Source of the DNA: Methylobacter sp.
GTDB taxonomy: Bacteria > Pseudomonadota > Gammaproteobacteria > Methylococcales > Methylomonadaceae
Length of the DNA stretch: 64,000 bases
Assembly (NCBI RefSeq): GCF_030680395.1
Contig: NZ_JAUXVR010000010.1
Location: 1-64,000, forward strand
Direction of reading: 5' to 3'
In this document: positions 20,228 through 29,441 of the stretch, in pieces
Position numbering within the stretch: the stretch's first letter is position 1
How the letters are laid out: the number at the start of each line of letters is the position of its first letter
Made by a program: the position numbers and the translations under genes
Notes under the pieces: model-generated
What the model saw: only the letters and a program-made list of their open reading frames with translations
What the model was told of the DNA's origin: nothing
Database searches by the model: none

Positions 20228-20800
20228 CTATTTCTTCGCCGCTTGCAGCTTCAGCAATGCCAGTTTTCTCTTTTTCGTACGCTCCGCTTTTTCAGCCTCT
20301 TCCATTTCCTTGCGCAAACAACGCGCATCGTAGCGTCGCTTTGCCTGCACGGATTTTTGCGCCCGACTCCCTTCGGTATTGTTGACCGGTGCGGGTTGCA
20401 TGATGATGCAATCGACCGGGCAAGGCGCTATACACAATTCACAACCTGTACATTCCGAAGCTATGACCGTGTGCATGAATTTTGCAGCGCCCAATATCGC
20501 ATCGACCGGACAGGCTGCGATACATTTAACGCAACCGATACAGTCTTCCTCAATAATCAACGCGACGCTTGGGGGTTTGTGGAGGCCGAATTCGGTATTC
20601 AGCGGCTTGGGAGGGACGGCTAATAAATCGGCCAGATCGCGTATGCCTTCGTCTCCGCCCGGCGGGCACTGGTTGATGTCCGCCACGCCCGAGACGATGG
20701 CCTCGGCGTAAGGGCGGCAGCCTTGGAAGCTGCATTGCCCGCATTGGGTCTGCGGCAGTAAGGCATTGATTTGGTCAATTAAGATGGGGGTTTCAAGCAT
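20228..20800 (-). CDS. rnfB: RnfB-like ferredoxin, lacking the membrane anchor
   Basis: 190 residues from the ATG at 20800. Order: a Cys-rich Fe-S domain (CGQCSFQGC and CPPGG, about 18-60), then two 4Fe-4S motifs, [16 protein letters not shown] and [16 protein letters not shown], then a Lys/Arg-rich tail. In RnfB/RsxB proteins the first domain follows an N-terminal hydrophobic helix; here it starts almost at the first Met, so the protein is probably soluble. The frame is open to 21064, but the extra 88 codons are read through a palindromic repeat. No other rnf genes are nearby. It may be an electron carrier independent of a full Rnf complex. Confidence 0.82.
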   Translation of the reverse strand: MLETPILIDQINALLPQTQCGQCSFQGCRPYAEAIVSGVADINQCPPGGDEGIRDLADLLAVPPKPLNTEFGLHKPPSVALIIEEDCIGCVKCIAACPVDAILGAAKFMHTVIASECTGCELCIAPCPVDCIIMQPAPVNNTEGSRAQKSVQAKRRYDARCLRKEMEEAEKAERTKKRKLALLKLQAAKK

Positions 20801-20823
20801 GGGCACTACGCAAGCCATGTCGC

Positions 20824-20971
20824 TGTCATTCCGGCAGGGATTGCCGGAATCCAGATTACAAGGATGTGAAAAATAGATACAAAAGATTTCATTTGGATAA
20901 AAAACAGTCTGCGAAATGCGGTGTTTGCCATCCATGGCTTCTGGATCCCGGCAATCCCTGCCGGGATGACG
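20824..20971. repeat. Palindromic repeat, CCGGCAGGGAT family
   Basis: GTCATTCCGGCAGGGATTGC starts the left arm and GCAATCCCTGCCGGGATGAC ends the right arm, about 30 bp paired, with an 88-bp interior. Just before the right arm is CCATCCATGGC followed by CTGGATCCCGGC, as in the element at 62987. The same arm also appears inside the two MITE copies. Confidence 0.75.
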
Positions 20972-21029
20972 TGCTTTAAAATACTTGTGTATAACAATGA
21001 ACGCCGGAGCGTGGGAATGATAACGTAAG

Positions 21030-23048
21030 TTATTTAACCCGCATCCCAGGCTCGGCGCCTTCATCCGGGCTCAAAATCCAAATATCCTTGCCGCCGGGAC
21101 CTGCGGCCAGCACCATGCCTTCGGACAGGCCGAAACGCATTTTCCGGGGTGCAAGATTGGCGATGACCAAGGTCAATTTTCCTTCCAGATCTTCCGGCTT
21201 GTAGGCGGATTTAATCCCGGCAAAGATATTGCGGGTTTCATCGCCGATATCGACGGTCAGTTGCAATAACTTGTCCGCGCCTTCGACATGATCGGCCTTG
21301 ATGATTCTGGCGATACGCAAATCCAGTTTGGCAAAATCTTCAAATTCGATGGTGTCGGCAATCGGTTCGCATTTTTTAGCTTTCACAAGCTCGGCGGTTT
21401 TTTCCAGGTTTTCTTTGGACGCTTCTACAATCGCCTCGATTTTATCCGCCTCAACGCGCGTCATCAACGGCTTAAATTCATTGATCGCGTGATTTAACAA
21501 AGGTTTGGCATCAACCGGCCAAGCTTGCGCTTCGATGTTTAAAAAGCTTTCCGCATTACCAGCCAAAACAGGAAGAACCGGCTTCAAATAAACGGCCAGC
21601 AACCGGAACAGGTTGAGTCCCATGGTGCAGACTTCGTGCAGTTCCTTGTCTTTGCCTTCTTCCTTGGCGATTAGCCACGGCTTAAGCTCGTCGATATATT
21701 GATTGGCTTTATCGGCCAGCGCCATGATTTCGCGCATGGCCTTGCCGAATTCGCGTGCTTCGTAAAGTTCGGCAATTTGTGCATTGGCGGTAACGAACTC
21801 ATGAAACAAAGCTTGTTCCGAACATTGCTCTGACAACTTGTTATCAAAGCGTTTGGCGATAAATCCGCTGCAACGGCTGGCGATGTTGACCACTTTTCCG
21901 ACCAGGTCGGAATTGACCCGCTGACTGAAATCGTCAAAATTCAGGTCGATATCATCGACCCCGGCGCTGAGTTTGGCGGCAAAATAATAGCGCAGGTATT
22001 CTGGGTTCAAATGATCCAGATAAGTTCTTGCTTTGATAAACGTACCGCGCGATTTGGACATTTTTTCGCCGTTCACGGTTAAAAAGCCGTGCGCAAAAAT
22101 CGCGCTGGGCGTCCTGAAATGCGCACCGCTCAGCATCGCAGGCCAGAACAAGGCGTGGAAATAGATGATGTCCTTGCCGATAAAATGGTACAGCTCGGCG
22201 TCGCTGTTTTTTGACCAGAATTCATTAAAATCGAGTCCCTGTTTATCGCACAGGTTTTTAAAGCTGGCCATGTAGCCGATCGGCGCATCCAGCCAGACAT
22301 AGAAGTATTTGCCCGGCGCATCAGGGATTTCAAAGCCGAAATACGGCGCATCGCGACTTATGTCCCATTGCTGCAAGCCGCCATCCAGCCATTCGGCTAA
22401 TTTGTTGCTGACTTCGGGCTGCAAGTGACCGGCGTTGGTCCAGTCGCGCAACATGTCGCTAAAGTTAGCCAGATCGAAAAAATAATGTACGGAATCTTTA
22501 TCGATAGGTTTTGCGCCTGAAATCGCGGAAACCGCGTTTTTCAGTTCGGTCGGCGCATAAGTCGCACCGCACGCTTCGCAGCTGTCGCCATATTGATCGG
22601 CCGCGCCGCATTTGGGGCATTCGCCTTTGATAAAACGGTCGGACAAGAACATGTTCTTAACCGGGTCAAAAGCCTGGGTAATGCTGCGTGAGCTGATATG
22701 CCCGGCATCGCGCAAGCGTTCGTAAACCAGCGATGACAGCGCTTTATTTTCTTCGGAATGGGTGCTGTGATAATTATCGAAGGCCACGCCGAATTCGATA
22801 AAGTCAGCCAGATGTTCCTTGCCGACCTGCGCGATAAGTTGTTCCGGGGTAATGCCTTCCCGATCCGCCCTGAGCATGATCGGCGTACCGTGCGTGTCGT
22901 CCGCACAGACGTAATAGCAGAGGTTGCCGCGTTGTTTCTGGAAACGCACCCAAATATCGGTTTGAATATATTCAACCAGATGGCCGAGATGAATGGGGCC
23001 GTTGGCATAAGGTAGCGCGCTGGTGACGAGAATTTTTCTATCTGACAT
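21030..23048 (-). CDS. metG: Methionyl-tRNA synthetase
   Basis: Charges tRNA-Met; cytoplasmic class I enzyme. 672 residues. HLGH at the N-terminus is the HIGH motif, the zinc knuckle is [18 protein letters not shown] (about 140-160), and KMSKS lies in [11 protein letters not shown]. The C-terminal 100 residues form an EMAP-type tRNA-binding domain ([20 protein letters not shown]) that supports dimerisation. The length equals the long bacterial form (E. coli 677). It overlaps the spurious upstream frame of rnfB and is divergent from apbC. Confidence 0.97.
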   Translation of the reverse strand: MSDRKILVTSALPYANGPIHLGHLVEYIQTDIWVRFQKQRGNLCYYVCADDTHGTPIMLRADREGITPEQLIAQVGKEHLADFIEFGVAFDNYHSTHSEENKALSSLVYERLRDAGHISSRSITQAFDPVKNMFLSDRFIKGECPKCGAADQYGDSCEACGATYAPTELKNAVSAISGAKPIDKDSVHYFFDLANFSDMLRDWTNAGHLQPEVSNKLAEWLDGGLQQWDISRDAPYFGFEIPDAPGKYFYVWLDAPIGYMASFKNLCDKQGLDFNEFWSKNSDAELYHFIGKDIIYFHALFWPAMLSGAHFRTPSAIFAHGFLTVNGEKMSKSRGTFIKARTYLDHLNPEYLRYYFAAKLSAGVDDIDLNFDDFSQRVNSDLVGKVVNIASRCSGFIAKRFDNKLSEQCSEQALFHEFVTANAQIAELYEAREFGKAMREIMALADKANQYIDELKPWLIAKEEGKDKELHEVCTMGLNLFRLLAVYLKPVLPVLAGNAESFLNIEAQAWPVDAKPLLNHAINEFKPLMTRVEADKIEAIVEASKENLEKTAELVKAKKCEPIADTIEFEDFAKLDLRIARIIKADHVEGADKLLQLTVDIGDETRNIFAGIKSAYKPEDLEGKLTLVIANLAPRKMRFGLSEGMVLAAGPGGKDIWILSPDEGAEPGMRVK

Positions 23049-23237
23049 AGTGTAAAAAGTTCAAACAATCCGAAGGCAAAAACAGCCTTGTATTATGGCA
23101 TAAAATAAATGCAACCTGTGATTATCAGCCATCTAAAAAGTGCAATATAGCAGGGGAGCCGGTAAAATGTTTTTATCTTGAGCTAAATGCTTGGTTATTG
23201 ATCAGGCGCATTTTATTGACAACTATGGAGCATGGAC

Positions 23238-24329
23238 ATGGCAAGCATCGAAAAAACTGATGTAGAAGACCTTCTGCAAACATTTATCGACCCCAATAAT
23301 GGAACCGATCTGGTTTCGGCAAAATCGGTTAAAGCCATTGTTATAGAGGGTAACAACGTCAGCGTTAAACTGGAATTGGGCTATCCTGCCAAGAGCTATA
23401 TCCCCGAACTCAAAGCCGCAGTTGAAGAGCATTTAAAAACATTGGCGGGCATCGGCGATATCAGCGTTGAAGTCAGCGTAAAAATCCTTTCCCATGCCGT
23501 ACAACAGGCGTTAAAACCGCTGCCCAACATCAAAAACATTATCGCCGTGGCATCCGGCAAAGGCGGTGTCGGCAAATCGACGACGGCAGTCAATCTGGCT
23601 CTGGCTCTGGCCGCAGAAGGCGCTAATGTGGGCATTCTGGATGCGGACATTTACGGACCCAGTATTCCTACGATGTTGGGACTCTATGGTTATCCTGAAA
23701 GTAAAGACAATAAAACCATGATGCCTAAAGTCGCTTACGGCGTGCAGACTATTTCTATCGGCTATCTGGTAGAAGCCGGTCAAGCCATGATCTGGCGCGG
23801 CCCGATGGTCACCACCGCTTTACAGCAATTGCTTAAAGACACCAACTGGGACAACCTGGATTATCTGGTTGTCGATTTACCGCCCGGTACCGGCGATATT
23901 CAACTCACCCTGTCGCAACAGATTCCGGTCAGCGGCGCGATTATCGTCACTACGCCGCAGGATATTGCGCTGATTGACGCCCAGCGCGGCTTAGGCATGT
24001 TCGAGAAAGTCAACGTGCCGGTACTGGGCCTGGTTGAAAATATGAGCATGCATATTTGCAGCAACTGCGGCCATGAAGAGGCTATTTTCGGCGCAGGCGG
24101 CGGGCTTGCGATGGCTGAGCGCAACAGGATTGAGTTTCTTGGCTCCCTGCCTCTGGATATTAACATCCGCCAATTTGCAGATTCCGGCAGACCAACTGTC
24201 GTTGCCGACCCCGACGGGCGGCCTGCGCAAATTTACAAACAAATTGCTCGCAAAGCAGCGGCCAGACTGGCGTTAAAGGCTAGGGATTTCACTACAAAAT
24301 TCCCCAAGATCGTCGTGCAGAATACGTAA
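23238..24329 (+). CDS. apbC: Iron-sulfur cluster carrier ATPase (Mrp/ApbC)
   Basis: Scaffold/carrier P-loop protein delivering Fe-S clusters. 363 residues: an N-terminal MIP18/DUF59-type domain (about 1-85), then a ParA/MinD-like ATPase with the deviant Walker A GKGGVGKST near residue 110 and the cluster-binding CSNC (CxxC) near 276. The ATG at 23238 is chosen because GGAG lies seven bases upstream; the ATG at 23232 is only one base from that site. The order apbC-dcd divergent from metG is conserved in several gammaproteobacteria such as Pseudomonas. Confidence 0.95.
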   Translation: MASIEKTDVEDLLQTFIDPNNGTDLVSAKSVKAIVIEGNNVSVKLELGYPAKSYIPELKAAVEEHLKTLAGIGDISVEVSVKILSHAVQQALKPLPNIKNIIAVASGKGGVGKSTTAVNLALALAAEGANVGILDADIYGPSIPTMLGLYGYPESKDNKTMMPKVAYGVQTISIGYLVEAGQAMIWRGPMVTTALQQLLKDTNWDNLDYLVVDLPPGTGDIQLTLSQQIPVSGAIIVTTPQDIALIDAQRGLGMFEKVNVPVLGLVENMSMHICSNCGHEEAIFGAGGGLAMAERNRIEFLGSLPLDINIRQFADSGRPTVVADPDGRPAQIYKQIARKAAARLALKARDFTTKFPKIVVQNT

Positions 24330-24341
24330 TATAAAAAGCTT

Positions 24342-24458
24342 TTCACCACGAAGGCACGAAGGACACGAAGTTTTATTTTTTTCTTCGTGTCCTTCGTGCC
24401 TCGGCAATTGCTCCTGCATTGCTCTACCTCCTGCATCCATGCAGTCGTTCGTGGTGAA
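24342..24458. repeat. CACCACGAAG palindrome (copy B), split by another repeat
   Basis: The left arm TTCACCACGAAGGCACGAAGGACACGAAG (24342-24370, shown in parts here) pairs with CTTCGTGTCCTTCGTGCC (24383-24400) and TTCGTGGTGAA (24448-24458). The right arm is interrupted by 47 bp (24401-24447). Removing those bases restores the perfect arm. Confidence 0.85.
24401..24447. mobile_element. CATGGATG-superfamily unit inserted in a palindrome arm
   Basis: The 47-bp unit contains TCGGCAATTGCTCCTGCATT and CTGCATCCATGCAG. It matches the units at 14361 and 59934 and lies inside the otherwise perfect right arm of the surrounding hairpin. TCG occurs at both ends, which may be a short target duplication. 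This is the clearest sign that the unit moves. Confidence 0.7.
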
Positions 24459-24584
24459 TAAAAAACTTTTAACCTGGATGTTTACTTAACTTCCGCGCTT
24501 AACTCTTGCTCCGCCTGTGGATGAGAAGTTACTCGGTTCTGTGTTAAAATCCGCCTTTTTAAATCAATCAGGTAGTAATACTCC

Positions 24585-25151
24585 ATGAGCATTAAGTCGG
24601 ACAAGTGGATACGCCGCATGGCGGAACAACAGGGCATGATCGAGCCGTTTGAAAGCGGCCAGGTCAGGGATTCGGAACGCGGCCGGGTCATTTCCTACGG
24701 TACATCCAGTTACGGCTATGATGTCCGGTGTTCAGACGAATTCAAGATTTTCACCAATATCAACTCCGCCATCGTCGATCCCAAAGACTTCGATTCGAAC
24801 AGTTTTGTCGATGTTAAATCCGATGTCTGCATTATTCCGCCTAACTCATTTGCCTTGGCCAGAACGGTTGAATTCTTCCGTATTCCCCGCGACGTCTTGA
24901 CGATTTGCCTTGGCAAATCCACCTATGCAAGATGCGGCATTATTGTGAATGTAACGCCTTTAGAGCCCGAATGGGAAGGTCATGTGACGCTGGAGTTTTC
25001 CAATACCACAACGCTGCCCGCAAAAATCTATGCCAATGAAGGCGTTGCGCAGATGCTGTTTTTCGGCGGCGATGAAATTTGCGAAACCTCTTACAAAGAC
25101 CGGGGCGGCAAGTATCAGGGGCAGACCGGCGTTACCTTGCCGAAAGCGTAA
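24585..25151 (+). CDS. dcd: dCTP deaminase
   Basis: Deaminates dCTP to dUTP, the main dTMP precursor route in many gammaproteobacteria. The 188 residues form the trimeric dUTPase-like fold. Motifs include GKSTYARCG with the substrate-binding Ser/Arg and [14 protein letters not shown] with the catalytic Glu. The C-terminus [12 protein letters not shown] is typical of the family. Length is near E. coli Dcd (193). A TTAAAAT lies upstream at about 24544-24550 as a possible -10 box. Confidence 0.96.
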   Translation: MSIKSDKWIRRMAEQQGMIEPFESGQVRDSERGRVISYGTSSYGYDVRCSDEFKIFTNINSAIVDPKDFDSNSFVDVKSDVCIIPPNSFALARTVEFFRIPRDVLTICLGKSTYARCGIIVNVTPLEPEWEGHVTLEFSNTTTLPAKIYANEGVAQMLFFGGDEICETSYKDRGGKYQGQTGVTLPKA

Positions 25152-25167
25152 GCAGCAGGTTTAATAA

Positions 25168-25225
25168 TTCACCACGAAGACACGAAGAAAATTCAAGGTA
25201 AAAAACTTCGTGTCTTCGTGGTTTA
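25168..25225. repeat. CACCACGAAG palindrome (copy C)
   Basis: TTCACCACGAAGACACGAAG pairs with CTTCGTGTCTTCGTGG around a short A-rich loop. It sits between the convergent dcd and ycgL genes and could act as a terminator-like hairpin for either, though there is no long T-run. Confidence 0.8.
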
Positions 25226-25238
25226 AGTTTTTATAAAC

Positions 25239-25496
25239 TTACTGTATTTTCAATGGCGCAGGCAAATTGGTCGGCGGCAGCTGCACAAAAAAACCTTTCA
25301 CCTTCAGGCTGTCAATCACTTTTTCGACATCTTCTTTGGCCAGTTTGCGCTCCGGCGTCAATTCCAAATCCATCACAAATTCCATTTTGCCAAAGCTGTT
25401 GAAAAGCGCTTCCGGTACCTTTGAAAAATCGTCTTTTTTATCGATATACAGATAAAGATGTTCTTTTTTCAGGCTTTTATAAATAAAACACAGCAT
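25239..25496 (-). CDS. ycgL: YcgL domain protein
   Basis: 85 residues of the YcgL family: an N-terminal segment CFIYKSLKKEHLYLYIDKKDDFSKVPEAL and a C-terminal FFVQLPPT motif, both as in E. coli YcgL. The family is small, soluble and of unknown function; a small structured alpha/beta fold is known. It lies alone, convergent with dcd. Confidence 0.88.
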   Translation of the reverse strand: MLCFIYKSLKKEHLYLYIDKKDDFSKVPEALFNSFGKMEFVMDLELTPERKLAKEDVEKVIDSLKVKGFFVQLPPTNLPAPLKIQ

Positions 25497-25590
25497 AAGG
25501 TCAGTCGCAGTAGTGAATCAAAACGGCTATTTTAACCATTTTTGATTAGAATGTGGTTTTCTTACTGCGCTGACTGCACCCATAAAACCC

Positions 25591-26196
25591 ATGGATAAAT
25601 CTTCGTTCAACCCCGACGATTTTTTTAAAAAGGCCTGTTCTTTTGAAGCGACGCTGATTCCGGTTGCGATAGCGTTAGGCTGGCTCGCCAACATCAATCC
25701 TTTTGCTTACCTGCATTTTTCAGAAACCGCCATCGCTTACGGCGTAATAGGGGCTATACCTTTATTTTTATTGCTGTTAAGCCTGGAGCAGATGCGGATA
25801 GAATCGGTAATCAAGATTAAAAACCTGCTGTTTGAAACCTTAGGCCCCAGCTTGCAGCGTTATCACTGGGCTGATTTATTGATGCTGGCATCGATTGCAG
25901 GGCTTTCCGAAGAGCTGCTGTTTCGCGGCGTTATCCAGCCCTGGATAGAATCGTCCTGGGGAATGACCGCCGGCCTGATCGGCAGCAATATTATTTTTGG
26001 ACTGGCTCATGCCGTGACCCCGCTTTATGCGGTGCTGGCAGCTTTAGTGGGGATTTATTTAAGCCTGGCGATGGATTATAGCGGCGACAGGAATTTATTA
26101 ATTCCCATAGTGATTCACGGCTTGTACGATTTTCTGATCTCTATTGCCTTAATACGAGCCTATCGAGCCAATCAATTAACTAATTCAAAAGAGTAG
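25591..26196 (+). CDS. CPBP family intramembrane metalloprotease
   Basis: 201 residues with about five to six membrane helices. The three family motifs are present in order: EELLFRG (paired Glu), FGLAHA (His) and HGLYDF (His). These form the putative intramembrane zinc site of CAAX/ABI (Abi) proteins. The substrate is not known. It is divergent from ycgL and convergent with the cassette that follows. Confidence 0.88.
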   Translation: MDKSSFNPDDFFKKACSFEATLIPVAIALGWLANINPFAYLHFSETAIAYGVIGAIPLFLLLLSLEQMRIESVIKIKNLLFETLGPSLQRYHWADLLMLASIAGLSEELLFRGVIQPWIESSWGMTAGLIGSNIIFGLAHAVTPLYAVLAALVGIYLSLAMDYSGDRNLLIPIVIHGLYDFLISIALIRAYRANQLTNSKE

Positions 26197-26205
26197 CAAA
26201 ATATA

Positions 26206-26487
26206 TTATTTTGTTTCCTTGTTAATACAATTCTTTAAAAGCTCTTCACAGGCTTTTTGATTGACTGTTACAAATTCAGACCAAACAAAACTATTTTTAT
26301 AGTGTTTGTCATACATTATTCGGACATTACAAACTTCAGGGCGGTTTTCATAAATGGTGCAAGTATTGTGTGTATCATCAAAATACTTGCACACGCCATC
26401 CCCTCTATCTAGCCAATCGGTCAGTGTTGATAGGCGTATAGATTTACAACACGCGCCACAGCTATTACAGGGGAAAACTTCATTCAT
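26206..26487 (-). CDS. YkgJ family cysteine-cluster protein
   Basis: 93 residues with the CNSCGACC motif at the N-terminus, then a further Cys in GVCKYF, NTCTIYENRPEVC and KACEELLKNC. This is the Fe-S or zinc-binding pattern of the YkgJ/UPF0153 family, of unknown function. Its ATG overlaps the stop of the upstream gene (ATGA, 26484-26487), so translation is coupled. Base composition is AT-rich like the two genes above it, and it forms the third member of the cassette. Confidence 0.85.
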   Translation of the reverse strand: MNEVFPCNSCGACCKSIRLSTLTDWLDRGDGVCKYFDDTHNTCTIYENRPEVCNVRIMYDKHYKNSFVWSEFVTVNQKACEELLKNCINKETK

Positions 26488-26897
26488 ATTTCAATCATTG
26501 TTACGTTGGGATTGTGATAATTGGCGATTAATTCTTTGGCTGCTGTTAAAGGTGATTGTTTAGTAATATCTACGATAGCACCAATAGTTAATGCAATCAC
26601 TTCGGTATTACCCGATTCTAAGCCTTTGTCTAAGCGATCAAACATTTCTTGAATGGTATAAGCTCGTTCGGCAAAGGTTTTTTCTAGGTAAAGTTTTAAA
26701 ATAGCTGAGTTTTCTTCGATAGCTTTGACGTTTATATCGCGATAAGCTCTTATATCTTCTCGTTTAGTTTGTTCTTGTTCAGAAATAATCGAGCATTCTT
26801 TCCATGCGTTCACTAAATTATTAAATGCTAGAACAGCTGGATTAGATATGGGAAGCGGTGATTTAGGTATTTTAGTAATCACTTTTTTAATATCCAT
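26484..26897 (-). CDS. Small helical protein of unknown function (cassette gene 2)
   Basis: 137 residues, mostly predicted helix, no signal or membrane segment. Segments such as NVKAIEENSAILKLYLEKTFAERAYTIQEMFDRLDKGLE and VIALTIGAIVDITKQSP are amphipathic. The pattern of a Glu/Lys-rich helix followed by FxRLDKxLE and IVxIxKxSP recalls small partners found beside large glycine-zipper proteins; that is from memory. It lies 14 bp after the 309-residue gene and overlaps the YkgJ gene, so all three probably make one transcript. Function unknown. Confidence 0.72.
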   Translation of the reverse strand: MDIKKVITKIPKSPLPISNPAVLAFNNLVNAWKECSIISEQEQTKREDIRAYRDINVKAIEENSAILKLYLEKTFAERAYTIQEMFDRLDKGLESGNTEVIALTIGAIVDITKQSPLTAAKELIANYHNPNVTMIEI

Positions 26898-26911
26898 AGA
26901 AGCCCCTTGCG

Positions 26912-27841
26912 TTAAATTTCTAAGTAACCCGAAATTTTGGCTTTTATATTTTTCGACGCACCGCCATCTTGTTCCATGATAGCGGTATCCAATACGCTTT
27001 TAAGTCCTTTAGCCACAATTATCATTTGATTGAACGCTTGGCTATTACTATCGTCATGTACTTTGATGGCATCAAAGCGTTTTGCCATTTGACTTAAGAC
27101 ATTACTCACTTCTCTTGCATTAGCTTGCAGAGCTAACAGTACAATTTCCATTTTATCTATTTCAGCAATGGCAATATCTACTTCTGCTCTGTATTTATGC
27201 GCTTGGGTTAATGCTTCTTCGGCTTTACTTGCCAACATAAAACCGCCAACCGCAAGCGCGGGACCGAGAACAATGCCACCTAAGGCAAGTGCACCACCCG
27301 CCATACCGAAACCACCCGCGCTTAATGCACCACCGCCCAGCCATGCTAGTGTGGCATTGGTCGCGGCTACACCACTTAACCCAGCGATTGCCGTGCCTGT
27401 TGACGCGCTGGCTAACAATCCTACACTACCGTAAGCCCCCCATGCTGCAAGCGCACCTGTTACCGCACCCGTACCTAGACCTTTTTCTATTTCTAACGAT
27501 GTTAAAACCAGCCGTTCCATCTCTTTTAATTCGTCAGGGCTGATGCTTACATCAAAATCCTTTAGTTTAGAAGAGGCTTGTTTAGATTTTTTGATGACAG
27601 TAATGAGGTGATTAATTTGATTTTTGAAAATCGACACTTTAACCTTACCCAGTGCTTCAAACTCCGAATTAGTCTTATCACGGGAACTTTGTAAGCTAGA
27701 TTCAGTGTTTTCATAGCGGCTACGCGCTGATTCGCCAATAGATTTAGCTTCATCAAAATCGTTTTTTGCGCCAATACCTTTTACAACCCCTGTACCTGCA
27801 AGTAGAGCTGCTGCGCCCCACAAAATAAATGGTAAAGCCAT
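26912..27841 (-). CDS. Glycine-zipper-like membrane protein of unknown function (cassette gene 1)
   Basis: 309 residues in four parts: a hydrophobic N-terminus (1-25); a coiled-coil-like region (30-120); a long Gly/Ala-rich hydrophobic core (about 122-210) with AWGAYGSVGLL, STGTAIAGLSG, ATNATLAWLGGG and GGIVLGPALAVGGF; and a helical C-terminus (215-309). The core could insert in membranes as a glycine-zipper hairpin. The motif STGTAIA.LSG.AATNATLA.LGGG recalls a widespread uncharacterised bacterial family. The start has AAGGAAA upstream. Codon use is AT-richer than in flanking genes, which suggests acquisition by transfer. Its structure resembles pore-forming or membrane-remodelling proteins, but no function is established. 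Confidence 0.72.
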   Translation of the reverse strand: MALPFILWGAAALLAGTGVVKGIGAKNDFDEAKSIGESARSRYENTESSLQSSRDKTNSEFEALGKVKVSIFKNQINHLITVIKKSKQASSKLKDFDVSISPDELKEMERLVLTSLEIEKGLGTGAVTGALAAWGAYGSVGLLASASTGTAIAGLSGVAATNATLAWLGGGALSAGGFGMAGGALALGGIVLGPALAVGGFMLASKAEEALTQAHKYRAEVDIAIAEIDKMEIVLLALQANAREVSNVLSQMAKRFDAIKVHDDSNSQAFNQMIIVAKGLKSVLDTAIMEQDGGASKNIKAKISGYLEI

Positions 27842-28029
27842 GATTTTTCCTTGTCTAGTTAAAAAACATCAGTTGATTTTTCAAAAATATACTTAAGTTG
27901 AACTTAAAACTCAAGTTTTTAATTGTCACAAAGAGTAGTATTAAAAACATACTGTGATATTCAACGCAAAAGTGCATTCACCCACTACCCCCACTTCCCA
28001 TTCAATTGCAAGCGGCCAGACAATTCAAC

Positions 28030-28977
28030 ATGCAATATAAAGATTACTACAAGATCATGGGGCTCTCCAGAAACTCCACTCAGGACGAAATTAAGCGCGC
28101 CTATCGTAAGCTGGCGCGCAAGTACCATCCCGATGTCAGCAAGGAACGGGATGCCGAAGCAAAATTCAAGGAACTGGGAGAGGCCTACGAAGTGCTTAAG
28201 GACCCGCAAAAAAGAGCCGCTTACGATAGATTGGGCACCAACTGGAAAGCCGGTGAAGATTTCAGGCCGCCACCAAACTGGGATGAAGGCTTCGAATTCA
28301 AAGGCGGCGGTTTTGCCGGTGGCGACGCCGGCGCTTTTAGCGATTTCTTTGAGCAATTGTTCGGACGCGCCGGATTTCGTCCATCCGGTCACGAACCGCA
28401 CCAATTCCATGCACGAGGACAGGATACCCATGCAAAAATATATGTTGATCTGGAAGACAGCGTCCGGGGTACGACGCGCAATATTTCCCTGAGTGCGCCG
28501 GAAATGGATGCGCAAGGCCATGTACAGGTTAAGCATAGAAGCCTGAATATCAAAATTCCCAAAGGCGTAAAACCCGGACAACACATCCGGCTGTCAGGTC
28601 AGGGCGATCCCGGCTCAGGCGGCGGAAAATCCGGTGATCTGCTGCTTGAAATAGCCTTTAACGCCCACTCGCTGTACCGGGTTTCCGAAACCGACATTTA
28701 TCTGGATCTGCCGGTCACGCCGTGGGAAGCCGCGTTAGGCGCAAAAATCAAAGTACCCACGCCGGAAGGAAATATTGACCTGAAAATACCGCCCAATTCC
28801 CGGCAGGGCAGCAAACTGCGCTTAAAAGGACGCGGCTTACCGGCCAAAACACCGGGTGATTTTTTTGTAGTACTGCAAATCGCCCTGCCGCCTGCAAGCA
28901 CCGAACGCGCCAAAGCGATCTACCGGACCATGCAACAGGAACTTGATTTTAACCCGCGCCTATCTCTGGGAGTATAA
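28030..28977 (+). CDS. cbpA: DnaJ-class co-chaperone CbpA
   Basis: J-domain co-chaperone of DnaK that in E. coli also binds curved DNA. 315 residues from the ATG at 28030. The J domain (about 1-70) holds the HPD motif in YHPDVS. A Gly/Phe-rich linker follows (about 75-130, lacking the zinc-finger cysteines of DnaJ), then two C-terminal beta-sandwich substrate domains. The TTG at 28006 is not supported. cbpM starts 5 bp downstream. Confidence 0.94.
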   Translation: MQYKDYYKIMGLSRNSTQDEIKRAYRKLARKYHPDVSKERDAEAKFKELGEAYEVLKDPQKRAAYDRLGTNWKAGEDFRPPPNWDEGFEFKGGGFAGGDAGAFSDFFEQLFGRAGFRPSGHEPHQFHARGQDTHAKIYVDLEDSVRGTTRNISLSAPEMDAQGHVQVKHRSLNIKIPKGVKPGQHIRLSGQGDPGSGGGKSGDLLLEIAFNAHSLYRVSETDIYLDLPVTPWEAALGAKIKVPTPEGNIDLKIPPNSRQGSKLRLKGRGLPAKTPGDFFVVLQIALPPASTERAKAIYRTMQQELDFNPRLSLGV

Positions 28978-28982
28978 AACCG

Positions 28983-29300
28983 ATGAGTTCACATGACTTA
29001 TTGCCAGTGCATACCGGAACAGTCATTGAAGACGATAGCCTGACCCTGGAGCAATTGTGCCATGCTTGCGGCGTCCATGCAGACTGGGTTATCAGCCTGG
29101 TCGAAGAAAGCATTATCGAGCCGCAAGGGGATGAAATACATGTATGGCGCTTTTCAGGAGCAAGCCTGGTACGGGTACGCTCTGCGCTAAGATTACAGCG
29201 CGATCTGGGCGTAAATCTGGCCGGTATCGCGCTGGCGCTGGATTTGATGGAAGAACTTGAAAACTTGCGTACCCAACTAAAAGTAAGGGGGCATGATTGA
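28983..29300 (+). CDS. cbpM: Chaperone modulator CbpM
   Basis: 105 residues of the CbpM/MerR-like family that binds and inhibits the J domain of CbpA. It has the pattern LTLEQLCHACGVHADWVISLVEESIIEP followed by RVRSALRLQRDLGVNLAGIALALDLMEEL. The position directly after cbpA is the usual one. Likely co-translated with cbpA. Confidence 0.9.
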   Translation: MSSHDLLPVHTGTVIEDDSLTLEQLCHACGVHADWVISLVEESIIEPQGDEIHVWRFSGASLVRVRSALRLQRDLGVNLAGIALALDLMEELENLRTQLKVRGHD

Positions 29301-29335
29301 GAATATCGGAGTTATAGATAGTCAGTCGAGACCTT

Positions 29336-29366
29336 GGCACCGCAAACTTCTGGATTATGCGGTGCC
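29336..29366. terminator. Hairpin between convergent cbpM and lipoprotein genes
   Basis: GGCACCGCA pairs with TGCGGTGCC around a 13-base loop. The downstream plus-strand sequence is only moderately T-rich, so it may be a weak or Rho-assisted terminator. Confidence 0.5.
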
Positions 29367-29441
29367 TGCTTTAACGCCTTTTCAGTTAAAAACTCTTTCC
29401 TAATCCAGCTTGTTTCAAAAAGCACATTACATAAACAAGAG

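Noticed and set aside
24342-25225. CRISPR-like repeats from the repeated CGAAG words
   Set aside because: The units are hairpin arms without regular spacers; there is no array and no cas gene.
27923-28492. Long plus-strand frame overlapping cbpA
   Set aside because: Reads an alternative frame of cbpA; the J-domain protein in the other frame is unmistakable.
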